A DNA stretch of 15,837 nucleotides, taken from positions 6,535,386 to 6,551,222 of the forward strand of contig CP070627.1 in assembly GCA_020355945.1 (NCBI GenBank). Direction: 5' to 3'. The position numbers and the translations under genes were made by a program. This stretch comes from Candidatus Aminicenantota bacterium (GTDB taxonomy: Bacteria; Acidobacteriota; Aminicenantia; UBA2199). Positions 10,601-14,740 of the stretch are shown piece after piece. The first letter of the stretch is position 1. The number at the start of each line of letters is the position of its first letter. The notes under the pieces were generated by a model. The model searched no databases, was not told the origin of the DNA, and saw only the letters and a list, made by a program, of their open reading frames with translations.

Positions 10601-13600
10601 TATGGGAATATCCCCGGCAAACTGCTTCGACCAGTATTCTTCCTGGGCTTTTAGGGTTTTTCTCTGTTTATCGCTGTTTTGCCACCGGGCATAATCTTTA
10701 TATTGGAGTTTTAATGGCAATAATTCCTTTCCTGCATACAACTGGGTAAAATCCTTTATGAAGATGCCGTAAGAGGTGCCGTCAGTGATGATATGATGCA
10801 TGTCTACCATCAAGATATGCTGATTATCATCCAGGTGAATCAAACCCACTCGCAGCAGCGGGGCACGAAATAAATTAAAAGGACGAATGAAGTTCTTTAT
10901 GATTTTTTCAACCTTAATGGGCGAGGAAACCTCGCCCGTACCTTGACAATTTACCAATGACCGATCATATTCTATCTCTAATTCTGCTTCATGGTGGACC
11001 ACTTTCACCGGCGCTTCATCCTCCAGGTGAAAGGAAGTCCGTAAACTCTCATGTCGATGGATCAACTGTCTGAAATTATCTGCAAATTTCTCTTTATCAA
11101 GCTTTCCCTCCAATAAAACCACTAGAGAGGAATTATAACCGATATTATTGGTATCCAGGTGATAGAGAATGAATAATCGTTTCTGGGCAGATGACAGGGG
11201 ATAGTAATTTCTTTTCTCCACCGGTTCTATGCTGATATATTCATCACTATAATCTTTAACATTAACACCTTTAATATATCCTGATAATTTTCTTATGGTG
11301 GGGTTTTTAAATATCTCTACCAATGGTACTTTAATGCCCAGTTCTTTATGAATTTTGGCTGCTAAAGTGGTGGCTTTTAACGAATGACCGCCCAACCGGA
11401 AAAAATCAGCATGGATGCTGATGGATTCTTTTTCCATCCCCAGTACAGCAGACCATAATCCAGCTAATTTTTCTTGCAGCCTGGTGCGGGGTGCCGCATA
11501 CGCTTCCGCACTCCCGGTGTCTGTTCGCCGGTCAGGCTCAGGCAGTGCTTTTTTATCTATTTTCCCGTTGGGGTTTAACGGTAACCGGTGCAAAAATACA
11601 AAAAAAGAAGGTACCATATAATTCGGCAGTCTTTGCCCGAGAAAGTCCTGTAAATCCGCGATACCAGGCGCATGTTCCATTCCGCCTGCAGGAGTAATAT
11701 AAGCGCAAAGATATTTATCACCGTCAGGATATTCTCTATCCATTAACACCGCATCTTTTACCCCTTCATGCGCCAATAACCGACTCTCGATCTCCCCCAA
11801 TTCCACACGCATCCCCCTGATTTTGACCTGGTGGTCTATGCGGCCGATAAACTCAATATTTCCATCTATTAGCCACCGGCCTAAATCGCCGGTTTTGTAT
11901 AATTTGCCTCTGGCAGCCAGGGGGGCGCTTTTTGAAAAAACTGCCCCCCTGGACCCCCCGCAAAAACTTTTGTTCTTTTCATCATGGTAATCCCGGTAAT
12001 CCCATAAATCATGGTCAAATTTCTCTTCGGTTAATTCCGGGTTATTCAAATATCCCCTGGCAACACCCACTCCACTGACACATAATTCCCCGGCAGCTCC
12101 TACCGGCTGCAAATGAAAGTGATTATCCATAATATATACATGACAATTACTTACCGGCTTTCCTATGGGAATACCAGCAGTATAATCCCTGTCTACCGGT
12201 AAAAACGTGGAAAAGGCGGTGTTCTCTGTGGGACCATACATGTGAAGAATTTTCAAATCCGGGTATTTATTTCTCAGCAGGTTGACATAGCGGGGTCTGA
12301 CCAGGTCCCCTCCCACCAGGAAATAATCAAGCCCGGCAAATACCCGGATGTCTTCATACGCCAATTGATTCAATAATTGGGGAATGAGATGCATAACGGT
12401 AATTTTATTTTTAGTTATGACTTGCTTTAATGCGCGGGCATCCAACACCTGGTTTTCATCCACCATGACCAACTGCAGTCCATTCAATAAAGGCCACCAG
12501 ATTTCAAAAGTGGTGATGTCAAATACCATGGACCCGGTAAGCAGGAGCCGGGCTCCTGCCCGGACATCAATAAAATTGGCATTGATGATCCGCCCCACTA
12601 CACTGCGGTGCTCAATCATTACACCCTTGGACCTGCCTGTGGACCCGGAGGTGTACATAACATAAGCTAATGAGCGGGCAGGAGAAAATGATAGGTGCAG
12701 ATGAGAAGACAAACGCCCGGGCAAGTAATTAACCAATCCCCCATCCCAACTCCCGGAAAAATGAGTAGATAAAACCGAAGCACCAATGTCTGCGAGCATG
12801 TATTGTTTCCGTTCTTCAGGGTAATCCGGGTCAATGGGCATATACGCTGCTCCGGCTTTCAATATTCCCAGGATACTCGTGACCATTTCTACTGAGCGCT
12901 GCACCATCATACCTGCGATGGTGCCGGGTTTGACTCCTCTTTCCTGCAATAAACGGGCCAGTTGACCGGATTCCTTGTTTAATTGGTGATAGGTGATGAA
13001 TACAAGATCAGACCCCTTTTTGTTCCGGGGACCTGATAAAGCAATTTGATGGGGGGTGCATTCCGCCTGCACCTCAAATAATTCATGAATCGTCTTATCC
13101 CCGGGATATAATGTTACCGTATCATTAAAATCCACCAGGATTTGTTTTTTCTCATCTTCCGGGAGAATGTCGATGCGGGATAATTTTATCCGGCTGTTTT
13201 CCACCACTGCGGTTATGATGCGTTTAAAATAGGTGACAAACCGCTGGATGGTGTTTTCTCGAAATAACCGGGTCCCGTATCCGAAGACAAAATGCAAGCT
13301 TTCTTTTGTTTCAAAGGCATCTAAGGATAAATCAAACTTAACTGTGCTGACTTCATAAGTCAATGGTTTTACCTTCAAACCGGGAATGTTGATATCGGGT
13401 ATGTCCAGGTTTTGAAGCGCAAAAAGGGTATCGAACAATGGATTCCGGCTGGTGTCCCGTTCCACTGCCACTGCTTCCACCAGGTCTTCATAAATGTAAT
13501 CCTGGTGAGCAAAAGCAGCCAGGCTGCGATCCTTTACTTCGGCCAGGAACTGGCTGAAGGTTTTTTCAGCAGCAGGAAAATTCCGCAGCGCCAGCGTGTT

Positions 13601-14740
13601 GACAAACATACCAATGATGTTCTCCAATTCCGCATGCTTTCGCCCTGCAGCAGGGGTTCCCACAATTATATCTTCCTGGTTACAAATTTTTGATAATAAA
13701 ATCGTATATAAAGCCAGTAATACCATGTACAACGTTGCCCCTGACTTGATGGCCAACTCCTTTACAGCAGCAGTGGCCTGGCTGCTTATTTTAAATTCTA
13801 CTCCCGTTCCCTCAAACTCCCGGATCGCCGGCCTGGGATAATCCGTGGGTAAATTTAATACAGGCAGCTCTCCTTGAAATTCCTTTAGCCAATACTCTTT
13901 TTGCAGATTGAGCAGCGTTTGCTGAGGATAGCTTTTTTGCCATTGGGTATAATCTTTGTATTGAATCCTCAATTCCGGCAGGTCCTCTTCTCTATACAGG
14001 CTCATAAATTCTTTTATAAATATTTCCAGGGATTTCCCATCAGATATAATGTGATGCATGTCTACCATTAAGATATACCTTTCGCCTAAAATTTCCTTTT
14101 GCCGGGCGGCGGGGTTAGGGGGAGAGGAGCGGGCACCAATCAATCCCACTCGCAGCAGCGGGGCCTGGGAGAGATCAAAAGGACGAATGAATTCCTTGAT
14201 AAACAAGGGGGCAAGCCCCCTTGTCCCCTTTAAGAGCGAGGACCGCTCTTCCTCAACCTTAACCTCAACCTCCTTCCTATCATAATAATCTATCTCAAAT
14301 TCCACATTTTTGTGGATTACCTGTACCGGTTCCTCTTTTACCACCTGGAACGAAGTTCTTAAACTCTCATGACGGGAAATCAACTGGCAGAAAGCCCTGT
14401 ATAATTTTTCTTTATCTAAAACACCAATTAATTCCCTTACTGCCGGCATGTTATAAGCCGTGCCCTCCGGGTCCATTTGCCGGATAAAATAAAGCCGCTT
14501 TTGAACCGAAGACAGGGGATAGTATTGCTTATTTTCCACTACTTCTATGGATGCATATTTCTCCCGCTTTTGAGCATGCTTTTGCAAAAACTCGATAATC
14601 TCTGCTTTTTTATCCTTTAGTTCGTCGATCAGGACCGGGGTTAACGTGCCCCGGGGGGCATTGATCTTTAATTGACCATCTACTAACTTCAGGTTGATTC
14701 CCAGGGTTTCAAGCCTGGCAAACAAACGTAAAATACTCAT
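1601..14740 (-). CDS. NRPS-PKS hybrid megasynthase: docking, C-A-T, C-A-T, C-A-T, KS-AT-T (4379 aa)
   Basis: Domains in order by residue: TubC-type docking about 1-55; C1 71-535, A1 550-1068, T1 1085-1157; C2 1178-1620, A2 1638-2165, T2 2182-2258; C3 2276-2718, A3 2738-3220, T3 3238-3308; KS 3356-3780; AT 3886-4185; T4 4303-4376. Catalytic residues appear intact: C-domain HHxxxDG at 229-235, 1315-1321 and 2413-2419; phosphopantetheine serines S1120, S2222, S3271, S4336; KS Cys3526, His3662, His3700; AT Ser3997 and His4095. There is no epimerase, methyltransferase, ketoreductase, dehydratase or thioesterase. The cytoplasmic enzyme should add three amino acids to a chain handed over by the upstream A-T protein, then extend once with an acyl-CoA unit. 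The ATG overlaps the upstream stop (ATGA), and the first residues form a docking domain, supporting this start. Oddities are numerous in-frame palindromic and tandem repeats in loops and linkers. No known product is recognised. Confidence 0.97.
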   Translation of the reverse strand: MSILRLFARLETLGINLKLVDGQLKINAPRGTLTPVLIDELKDKKAEIIEFLQKHAQKREKYASIEVVENKQYYPLSSVQKRLYFIRQMDPEGTAYNMPAVRELIGVLDKEKLYRAFCQLISRHESLRTSFQVVKEEPVQVIHKNVEFEIDYYDRKEVEVKVEEERSSLLKGTRGLAPLFIKEFIRPFDLSQAPLLRVGLIGARSSPPNPAARQKEILGERYILMVDMHHIISDGKSLEIFIKEFMSLYREEDLPELRIQYKDYTQWQKSYPQQTLLNLQKEYWLKEFQGELPVLNLPTDYPRPAIREFEGTGVEFKISSQATAAVKELAIKSGATLYMVLLALYTILLSKICNQEDIIVGTPAAGRKHAELENIIGMFVNTLALRNFPAAEKTFSQFLAEVKDRSLAAFAHQDYIYEDLVEAVAVERDTSRNPLFDTLFALQNLDIPDINIPGLKVKPLTYEVSTVKFDLSLDAFETKESLHFVFGYGTRLFRENTIQRFVTYFKRIITAVVENSRIKLSRIDILPEDEKKQILVDFNDTVTLYPGDKTIHELFEVQAECTPHQIALSGPRNKKGSDLVFITYHQLNKESGQLARLLQERGVKPGTIAGMMVQRSVEMVTSILGILKAGAAYMPIDPDYPEERKQYMLADIGASVLSTHFSGSWDGGLVNYLPGRLSSHLHLSFSPARSLAYVMYTSGSTGRSKGVMIEHRSVVGRIINANFIDVRAGARLLLTGSMVFDITTFEIWWPLLNGLQLVMVDENQVLDARALKQVITKNKITVMHLIPQLLNQLAYEDIRVFAGLDYFLVGGDLVRPRYVNLLRNKYPDLKILHMYGPTENTAFSTFLPVDRDYTAGIPIGKPVSNCHVYIMDNHFHLQPVGAAGELCVSGVGVARGYLNNPELTEEKFDHDLWDYRDYHDEKNKSFCGGSRGAVFSKSAPLAARGKLYKTGDLGRWLIDGNIEFIGRIDHQVKIRGMRVELGEIESRLLAHEGVKDAVLMDREYPDGDKYLCAYITPAGGMEHAPGIADLQDFLGQRLPNYMVPSFFVFLHRLPLNPNGKIDKKALPEPDRRTDTGSAEAYAAPRTRLQEKLAGLWSAVLGMEKESISIHADFFRLGGHSLKATTLAAKIHKELGIKVPLVEIFKNPTIRKLSGYIKGVNVKDYSDEYISIEPVEKRNYYPLSSAQKRLFILYHLDTNNIGYNSSLVVLLEGKLDKEKFADNFRQLIHRHESLRTSFHLEDEAPVKVVHHEAELEIEYDRSLVNCQGTGEVSSPIKVEKIIKNFIRPFNLFRAPLLRVGLIHLDDNQHILMVDMHHIITDGTSYGIFIKDFTQLYAGKELLPLKLQYKDYARWQNSDKQRKTLKAQEEYWSKQFAGDIPILNLPYDYPRPLVQDFAGETLTFKISGKDTAALKALVLERETTLYMLLLSVYNILLSKLSAQEDIIVGTPTAGRRHADQQHIIGMFVNTLALRNFPTGEKTFKEFLEKLKQQTLEAFENQDYQFEDLVEKVDLERDASRNPLFDTMFALQNLEIPELDIHGLKVKPYHYETRVARFDLTLQAYEVKTNLLFKLEYCLKLFRIETIQRFIEYFKCIITAVLKDSEIKLSQIEIIPGNEKKQILEDFNNTVTLYPKDKTIHELFAEQVEKTPDNIAVIGKMQSAERKAQSIERNKERHASCAMHYSLTYRELNEKTQGLACLLREKGVGPDTIVGIIAKRSLEMIIGILGILKAGGGYLPIDPDYPEERMRYMLQDSALKILVTTQDFSKEIKFAREIIYISDAINRVPTSPHLHLSLAPAASLAYIIYTSGTTGKPKGVMTIHANVTRVVRNTNYIRLTKMDRVLQLSNYAFDGSVFDIYGALLNSAVLVMIKEEDVLAVNRLSEVIKRETITVFFVTTALFNALVDLEIECFKGLRKVLFGGEQVSVQHSEKALEYMRKHRIIHVYGPTETTVYATYYYIDEIDDSLGTIPIGKPIANTTVYILDKYLNVVPIGVIGELYIGGEGTARGYLNSPGLTAEKFDQDKRKKVPGERIYSLEGTRGLAPLLYRTGDLARWLSDGNIQFIGRIDHQIKIRGFRVELEEIQNQLLKYPGIKEAVVISNLDKKGDRYICAYIVNLNGVCADGIEEELKEFLSGKLPGYMIPSYFVSLEKIPLNPNGKVDRKALPSPGIKTAGNYVPPGNEQEEKLVFLWADVLARDESHASQLRSSIGIDDDFFHLGGHSLKAAILTAKIQKELEVKVSLAEIFVRPTIRQLVQYIHAASKEKYSPVKPTEKKDYYPLSSAQSRFYVLQEITPGSTAYNMMSVHQLEGVVDKKKFEESLKKLIKRHESLRTSFQSLHGQPVQRIHDDVEFKIAYDGSLVNCQGRGEVPSPIKVEKIIKNFIRPFDLSQAPLLRLELIKFEKEKHILMFDMHHIIFDGTSLTIFLRDVMEFYPGGALSPLMLQYKDFAQWQHDRLTKGKLKKEEEYWEKRFPGELPVLNMTTDFPRPTIQSFAGDQFEFKLDKSLTHALNGMIKETGTTLYMVLLAVYNVLLSRYTDQEDIIIGTTIAGRHHSDLREMIGLLIETLVQRNYTRGNLEFKTFLEMVKKETLESHENQAYPFRELIRKLGADNEVSRNPVFDAMLIVQNFEKTEFELEGLRFLPYQPAEKEGRQTSKVDFTIEAMEMEEEIHFTLEYCTRLYKRETMERFARHFINIIKEVVKNPAIQLANIQVISQEEKKQLVAEFNSSPLEIHEKNLKTVIERFADQVEKTPDNIAIVEPLPIKYKTYRTYMTYFNYRELNKKSTQLARLLIEKGVTRDTIVGIMMEPSLEMVISIFGILKAGGAYLPIDPDYPEERKQYLLADSGTKILLSEGRHPDFPTSQLPNFPSSLPSSLAYIIYTSGTTGRPKGVMVQHRNLSAYIHAFETEFHLQADDIVIQQVSYAFDAFVEELYPILLKGGKLVIPGKEMIKDIRALCDFIKKHQVTMITCSPQLLNELNDFPFQLTSLRIIISGGDRLKAEYIKNLMGVGEVYNTYGPTESTVCATYYRCSKDRELPHDVPIGKPITNYRVYILDKYHNLLPIGVSGELCVAGDGVTRGYLNRPELTNEKFLLNLSYIYKTGDLARWLPDGNIEFLGRIDRQVKIRGYRIELGEIENQLMALKEIKKALVIERERKSGQNYLTAYVVVETNRDQNQIPDTAEIKQRLARQLPGYMIPSYIVAIEEIPLTASGKADPKRLPLVDGRDLRPDQPFIAPQSKNEKIVAKIWKELLEVDNIGLDDNFFDLGGTSLDIFKVSTRINRIFNKQIPVVALFQHSTAHSLARYLEEGSEQEAISREKQEVLSRALDRGKNRLKRQVKEKNAVIDTGTHGTGLEIAVIGMAGKFPGARHIEEFWENLKNGVESITFFTDDELKSEGVDDQLLENSNYIKARGIIEGVEYFDSSFFGFASVEAQIMDPQMRIFLQCVWHALEDAGYEPFCYDRRIGLYAGASPNLNWEGFASFTSLNQGLSGFMVAQLADKDFMCTHISYKLNLKGPAVSMQTACSTSLVAIHWAVQGLLNGECEMALAGGVSISYPPKRGYIYQEGMIFSNDAHNRTFDAEARGSIFGDGVGAVVLKPLADAAADGDHIYAMIKGTAINNDGFRKVGYTAPSVEGQAEVIKAAQLMAEVKPESITYIEAHGTATPLGDTVEIEALKQAFNSNKINYCGIGTVKSNVGHLYSAAGVTGFIKTVLALNHRLIPPSLHFNTPNPEIDFENTPFYVNKALREWKNNGYPLRAGVSSFGIGGTNAHVILEEPPKGTRGLAPLSKYHLILLSAKTPSALDKMTENLVEYFKKNLSNRGNHENPINPGPTLADTAYTLQVGRKHFPYRRMLVSSTLDADFHRLALNMKRVPTAFVREENRPVVFMFCGQGSQYVNMGIDLYRTEPIFREEMDRCFEILKPLMDDDLKEILYSSERSDRSDRSDWSDLSDRSDQSDLIHQTEITQPLVFAFEYALAKLLIRWGIKPRAMIGYSFGEYIAACISGVFSLEDALKLVIIRGQLAQQTPPGAMTSVPLPEKELKPLLNEDLSLAIVNGPTCIVSGAKEAAAAFEKEMKKKRILCVPLNMSQAIHSRVMDPMREEFQRVIREFRLNSPQIPYISNVTAQWITGEEAANPQYWGDHLCSTVRFADGLKELLKQDNAIFIEIGPGRILGMMVRTHPDKKPGHMVLNTVKHQQEKVTDDYFLLEKVGQLWLQGQRMDWEAFYENEKRYRVPLPGYPFEGKRYWQDPNINPFQIGSGSQTQLLSRVSQPGPDGGTAPGPPGAFESQEVADETHEPPRNELEQKIAHMWQEYMGVEKVSIHDDFFYLNGNSLIATQLMARLIEEYQVEIPASRFYENPTIAHLAEIINELLEKK
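1877..1898. repeat. Palindrome in the AT to carrier linker
   Basis: Inverted repeat AGCCCCGGG / CCCGGGGCT with a 4-nt spacer. In frame it gives the Pro-Gly-rich APGPPGA inside the low-complexity linker (about 4255-4302) between AT and the last carrier domain. Only one copy is seen here, so family status is unproven; its location in a linker matches the other palindromes. Confidence 0.7.
2861..2923. repeat. 9-bp tandem repeat, 7 units, encoding (X-Ser-Asp)7 inside AT
   Basis: Seven consecutive 9-bp units of the form GTCGGACNN or GTCTGACCT. On the coding strand each gives X-Ser-Asp: RSD RSD RSD WSD LSD RSD QSD (3940-3960). The segment splits the AT loop between KEILY and HQTEITQP, before the active-site GYSFG. 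It adds about 20 residues to a loop that is short in ordinary ATs. Unit length keeps frame, so copy number could vary harmlessly. Confidence 0.93.
3373..3394. repeat. Palindrome family 1, copy in the KS-AT linker
   Basis: Third copy with identical 10-bp arms and 2-nt spacer, read as KGTRGLAPLS (3781-3790). It lies straight after the last KS motif (NAHVILEEPP) and before the KYHLILLSAK that opens the linker region. KS, A and C domains are not homologous, so the shared peptide cannot come from module duplication. Confidence 0.93.
6135..6166. repeat. 8-bp tandem repeat, 4 units, in A3 before the core A3 motif
   Basis: Four units of GGGAAGTT (last one GGGAAGTC), read on the coding strand as DFPTSQLPNFP (2859-2869) in the variable loop before YTSGTTG. 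The unit is not a multiple of three, so each gain or loss of one unit would shift the frame of the whole downstream half of the enzyme. Confidence 0.9.
6417..6443. repeat. 9-bp tandem repeat, 3 units, near the start of A3
   Basis: Units TAGGTCATA, TAGGTCCTA, TAGGTCTTA encode Lys-Thr-Tyr, Arg-Thr-Tyr, Met-Thr-Tyr (2767-2775). They lie between DNIAIV and FNYRELN of A3, the same inter-motif loop that carries the heptamer arrays in A2. Confidence 0.8.
7595..7675. repeat. 81-bp repeat block with palindrome family 2, copy in C3
   Basis: Partner of 10889-10969, with three mismatches and equal length. The inverted repeat GGGCGAGG / CCTCGCCC is at 7625-7643. It encodes SLVNCQGRGEVPSPIK and VEKIIKNF before IRPFDL of C3. 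The near identity inside otherwise diverged C domains points to recent copying (gene conversion) or paired retention of an inserted element. Confidence 0.88.
8604..8627. repeat. Palindrome family 1, copy in A2 before the A7 motif
   Basis: Same inverted repeat extended to 11-bp arms (AACAAGGGGGC / GCCCCCTTGTT) around a 2-nt spacer, read in the same frame as EGTRGLAPL (2037-2045), directly before YRTGDLARW. Module 3 has no such segment at the matching place (LLNLSYIYKTGDLARW), so it behaves as an extra piece in a tolerant loop. Confidence 0.93.
9381..9402. repeat. Possible degenerate palindrome in A2 before the core A3 motif
   Basis: GTAGGGACGCGATTTATCGC contains the inverted repeat GCGAT / ATCGC with a 2-nt spacer. 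The layout (GTAGGG, then a GC-rich palindrome) recalls the minus-strand form of family 2 (GTAGGGGCGAGG). It lies in a loop of variable length before YTSGTTG of A2. Short arms make this a weak call. Confidence 0.4.
9700..9720. repeat. 7-bp tandem repeat, 3 units, near the start of A2
   Basis: GCATGGC, GCATGAC, GCATGGC in tandem, encoding part of RHASCAMH (1674-1681). A second heptamer array with a different unit begins 20 bp further on. Both fall in the loop between DNIAVI and LTYRELN. Confidence 0.82.
9740..9767. repeat. 7-bp tandem repeat, 4 units, near the start of A2
   Basis: GCTTTGC, GCTTTGC, GCTCTGC, GCTTTGC in tandem, encoding the basic stretch MQSAERKAQS (1658-1667). The 7-bp period does not fit the codon frame, so each unit is read differently. 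Together with 9700-9720 it forms most of an insertion of about 25 residues in A2. Confidence 0.85.
10889..10969. repeat. 81-bp repeat block with palindrome family 2, copy in C2
   Basis: Matches 7595-7675 at 78 of 81 positions by eye. Its core is an inverted repeat GGGCGAGG / CCTCGCCC with a 3-nt loop (10919-10937). It encodes SLVNCQGTGEVSSPIK followed by VEKIIKNF of C2. It lies at the same structural place, before IRPF, where C1 has palindrome family 1. Sequence on both sides diverges quickly. Confidence 0.88.
11917..11952. repeat. Palindrome family 3 in A1 before the A7 motif
   Basis: Inverted repeat with 10-bp perfect arms CCAGGGGGGC (11917-11926) and GCCCCCCTGG (11943-11952) and a 16-nt spacer that itself contains TTTTTGAAAAA. 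It encodes SRGAVFSKSAPLA (930-942) ahead of YKTGDLGRW. The longer region 906-947 is extra relative to module 3. It occupies the loop that holds palindrome family 1 in A2. Confidence 0.85.
14203..14224. repeat. Palindrome family 1, copy in C1 loop
   Basis: Perfect 10-bp inverted repeat ACAAGGGGGC / GCCCCCTTGT with a 2-nt spacer. On the coding strand it is read in frame as GTRGLAPL (172-179), just before the conserved IRPFDL of C1. The same loop also contains a hexamer array (14251-14274, CCTCAA-like units encoding EVEVKVEE) and a small inverted repeat at 14232-14250. The other copies are at 8604-8627 and 3373-3394. Confidence 0.93.
14576..14740 (-). other. N-terminal TubC-type docking domain of the megasynthase
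   Basis: Residues 1-55 have the layout of the TubC N-terminal docking domain: an opening helix (LRLFARLETLGI), a beta-hairpin (LKLVDGQLKINAPRG), then LTPVLIDELKDKKAEIIEFL. In the tubulysin NRPS this fold binds the C-terminal peptide of the preceding subunit through the hairpin. Here the preceding protein ends in a free acidic tail (EEITPGQEMEEMVL) right after its carrier domain, a plausible partner. This explains how a synthetase split between T0 and C1 stays colinear. Assignment rests on pattern recognition, not a profile search. Confidence 0.8.
14737..14740 (-). promoter_or_regulatory. ATGA stop-start overlap between the two synthetase genes
   Basis: The upstream gene ends ATG GTA TTA TGA and the megasynthase ATG uses the last A of TTA plus the TG of that stop (ATGA). 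Four-base overlaps of this kind usually give translational coupling, which fits two subunits that must dock in fixed ratio. Spacing and frame are directly visible; coupling is inferred. Confidence 0.88.

Larger units (their letters stand above)
7967..11209 (-). other. NRPS module 2 (C2-A2-T2), predicted isoleucine
   Basis: C2 starts at YYPLSSAQKRLF (1179 on) with RHESLRTSF at 1229-1237 and MHHIITDG at 1314-1321. A2 has YTSGTTG (1806-1812), FDGSVFDIY (1850-1858), VYGPTETT (1944-1951), YRTGDLARW (2047-2055) and NPNGK (2155-2159). The hand-aligned specificity code is D-G-F-F-L-G-V-V-Y-K, identical to a code I recall for isoleucine, as in bacitracin synthetase. T2 has LGGHS with S2222. The module carries palindrome family 2 in C2 (1260-1282), heptamer arrays near the start of A2 (1658-1681), a palindrome remnant at about 1780-1788, and palindrome family 1 at 2038-2045 before the A7 motif. 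Confidence 0.9.
11270..14530 (-). other. NRPS module 1 (C1-A1-T1), substrate unassigned
   Basis: C1 opens at YYPLSSVQKRLYF (residue 73 on) and has RHESLRTSF at 123-131 and MHHIISDG at 228-235, the ordinary condensation form without the extended dual C/E histidine motif. A1 has YTSGSTG (696-702), FDITTFEIW (740-748), MYGPTENT (834-841), YKTGDLGRW (948-956) and NPNGK (1056-1060). My hand-aligned ten-residue code is D-I-F-H-L-G-M-A-F-K, which I cannot match to a known substrate. T1 has LGGHS with S1120. C1 carries an enlarged loop (151-180) with a hexamer repeat and palindrome family 1, plus an extra segment at 202-220. A1 carries palindrome family 3 at 930-942, just before the A7 motif. Confidence 0.9.

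Noticed and set aside
12541..12559. Inverted repeat GCAGGAGCC / GGCTCCTGC with 1-nt spacer in A1
   Set aside because: A1 and A2 have the same length across this stretch (31 residues from the conserved His to the FD motif), so it is not an insertion; may be chance or replacement.
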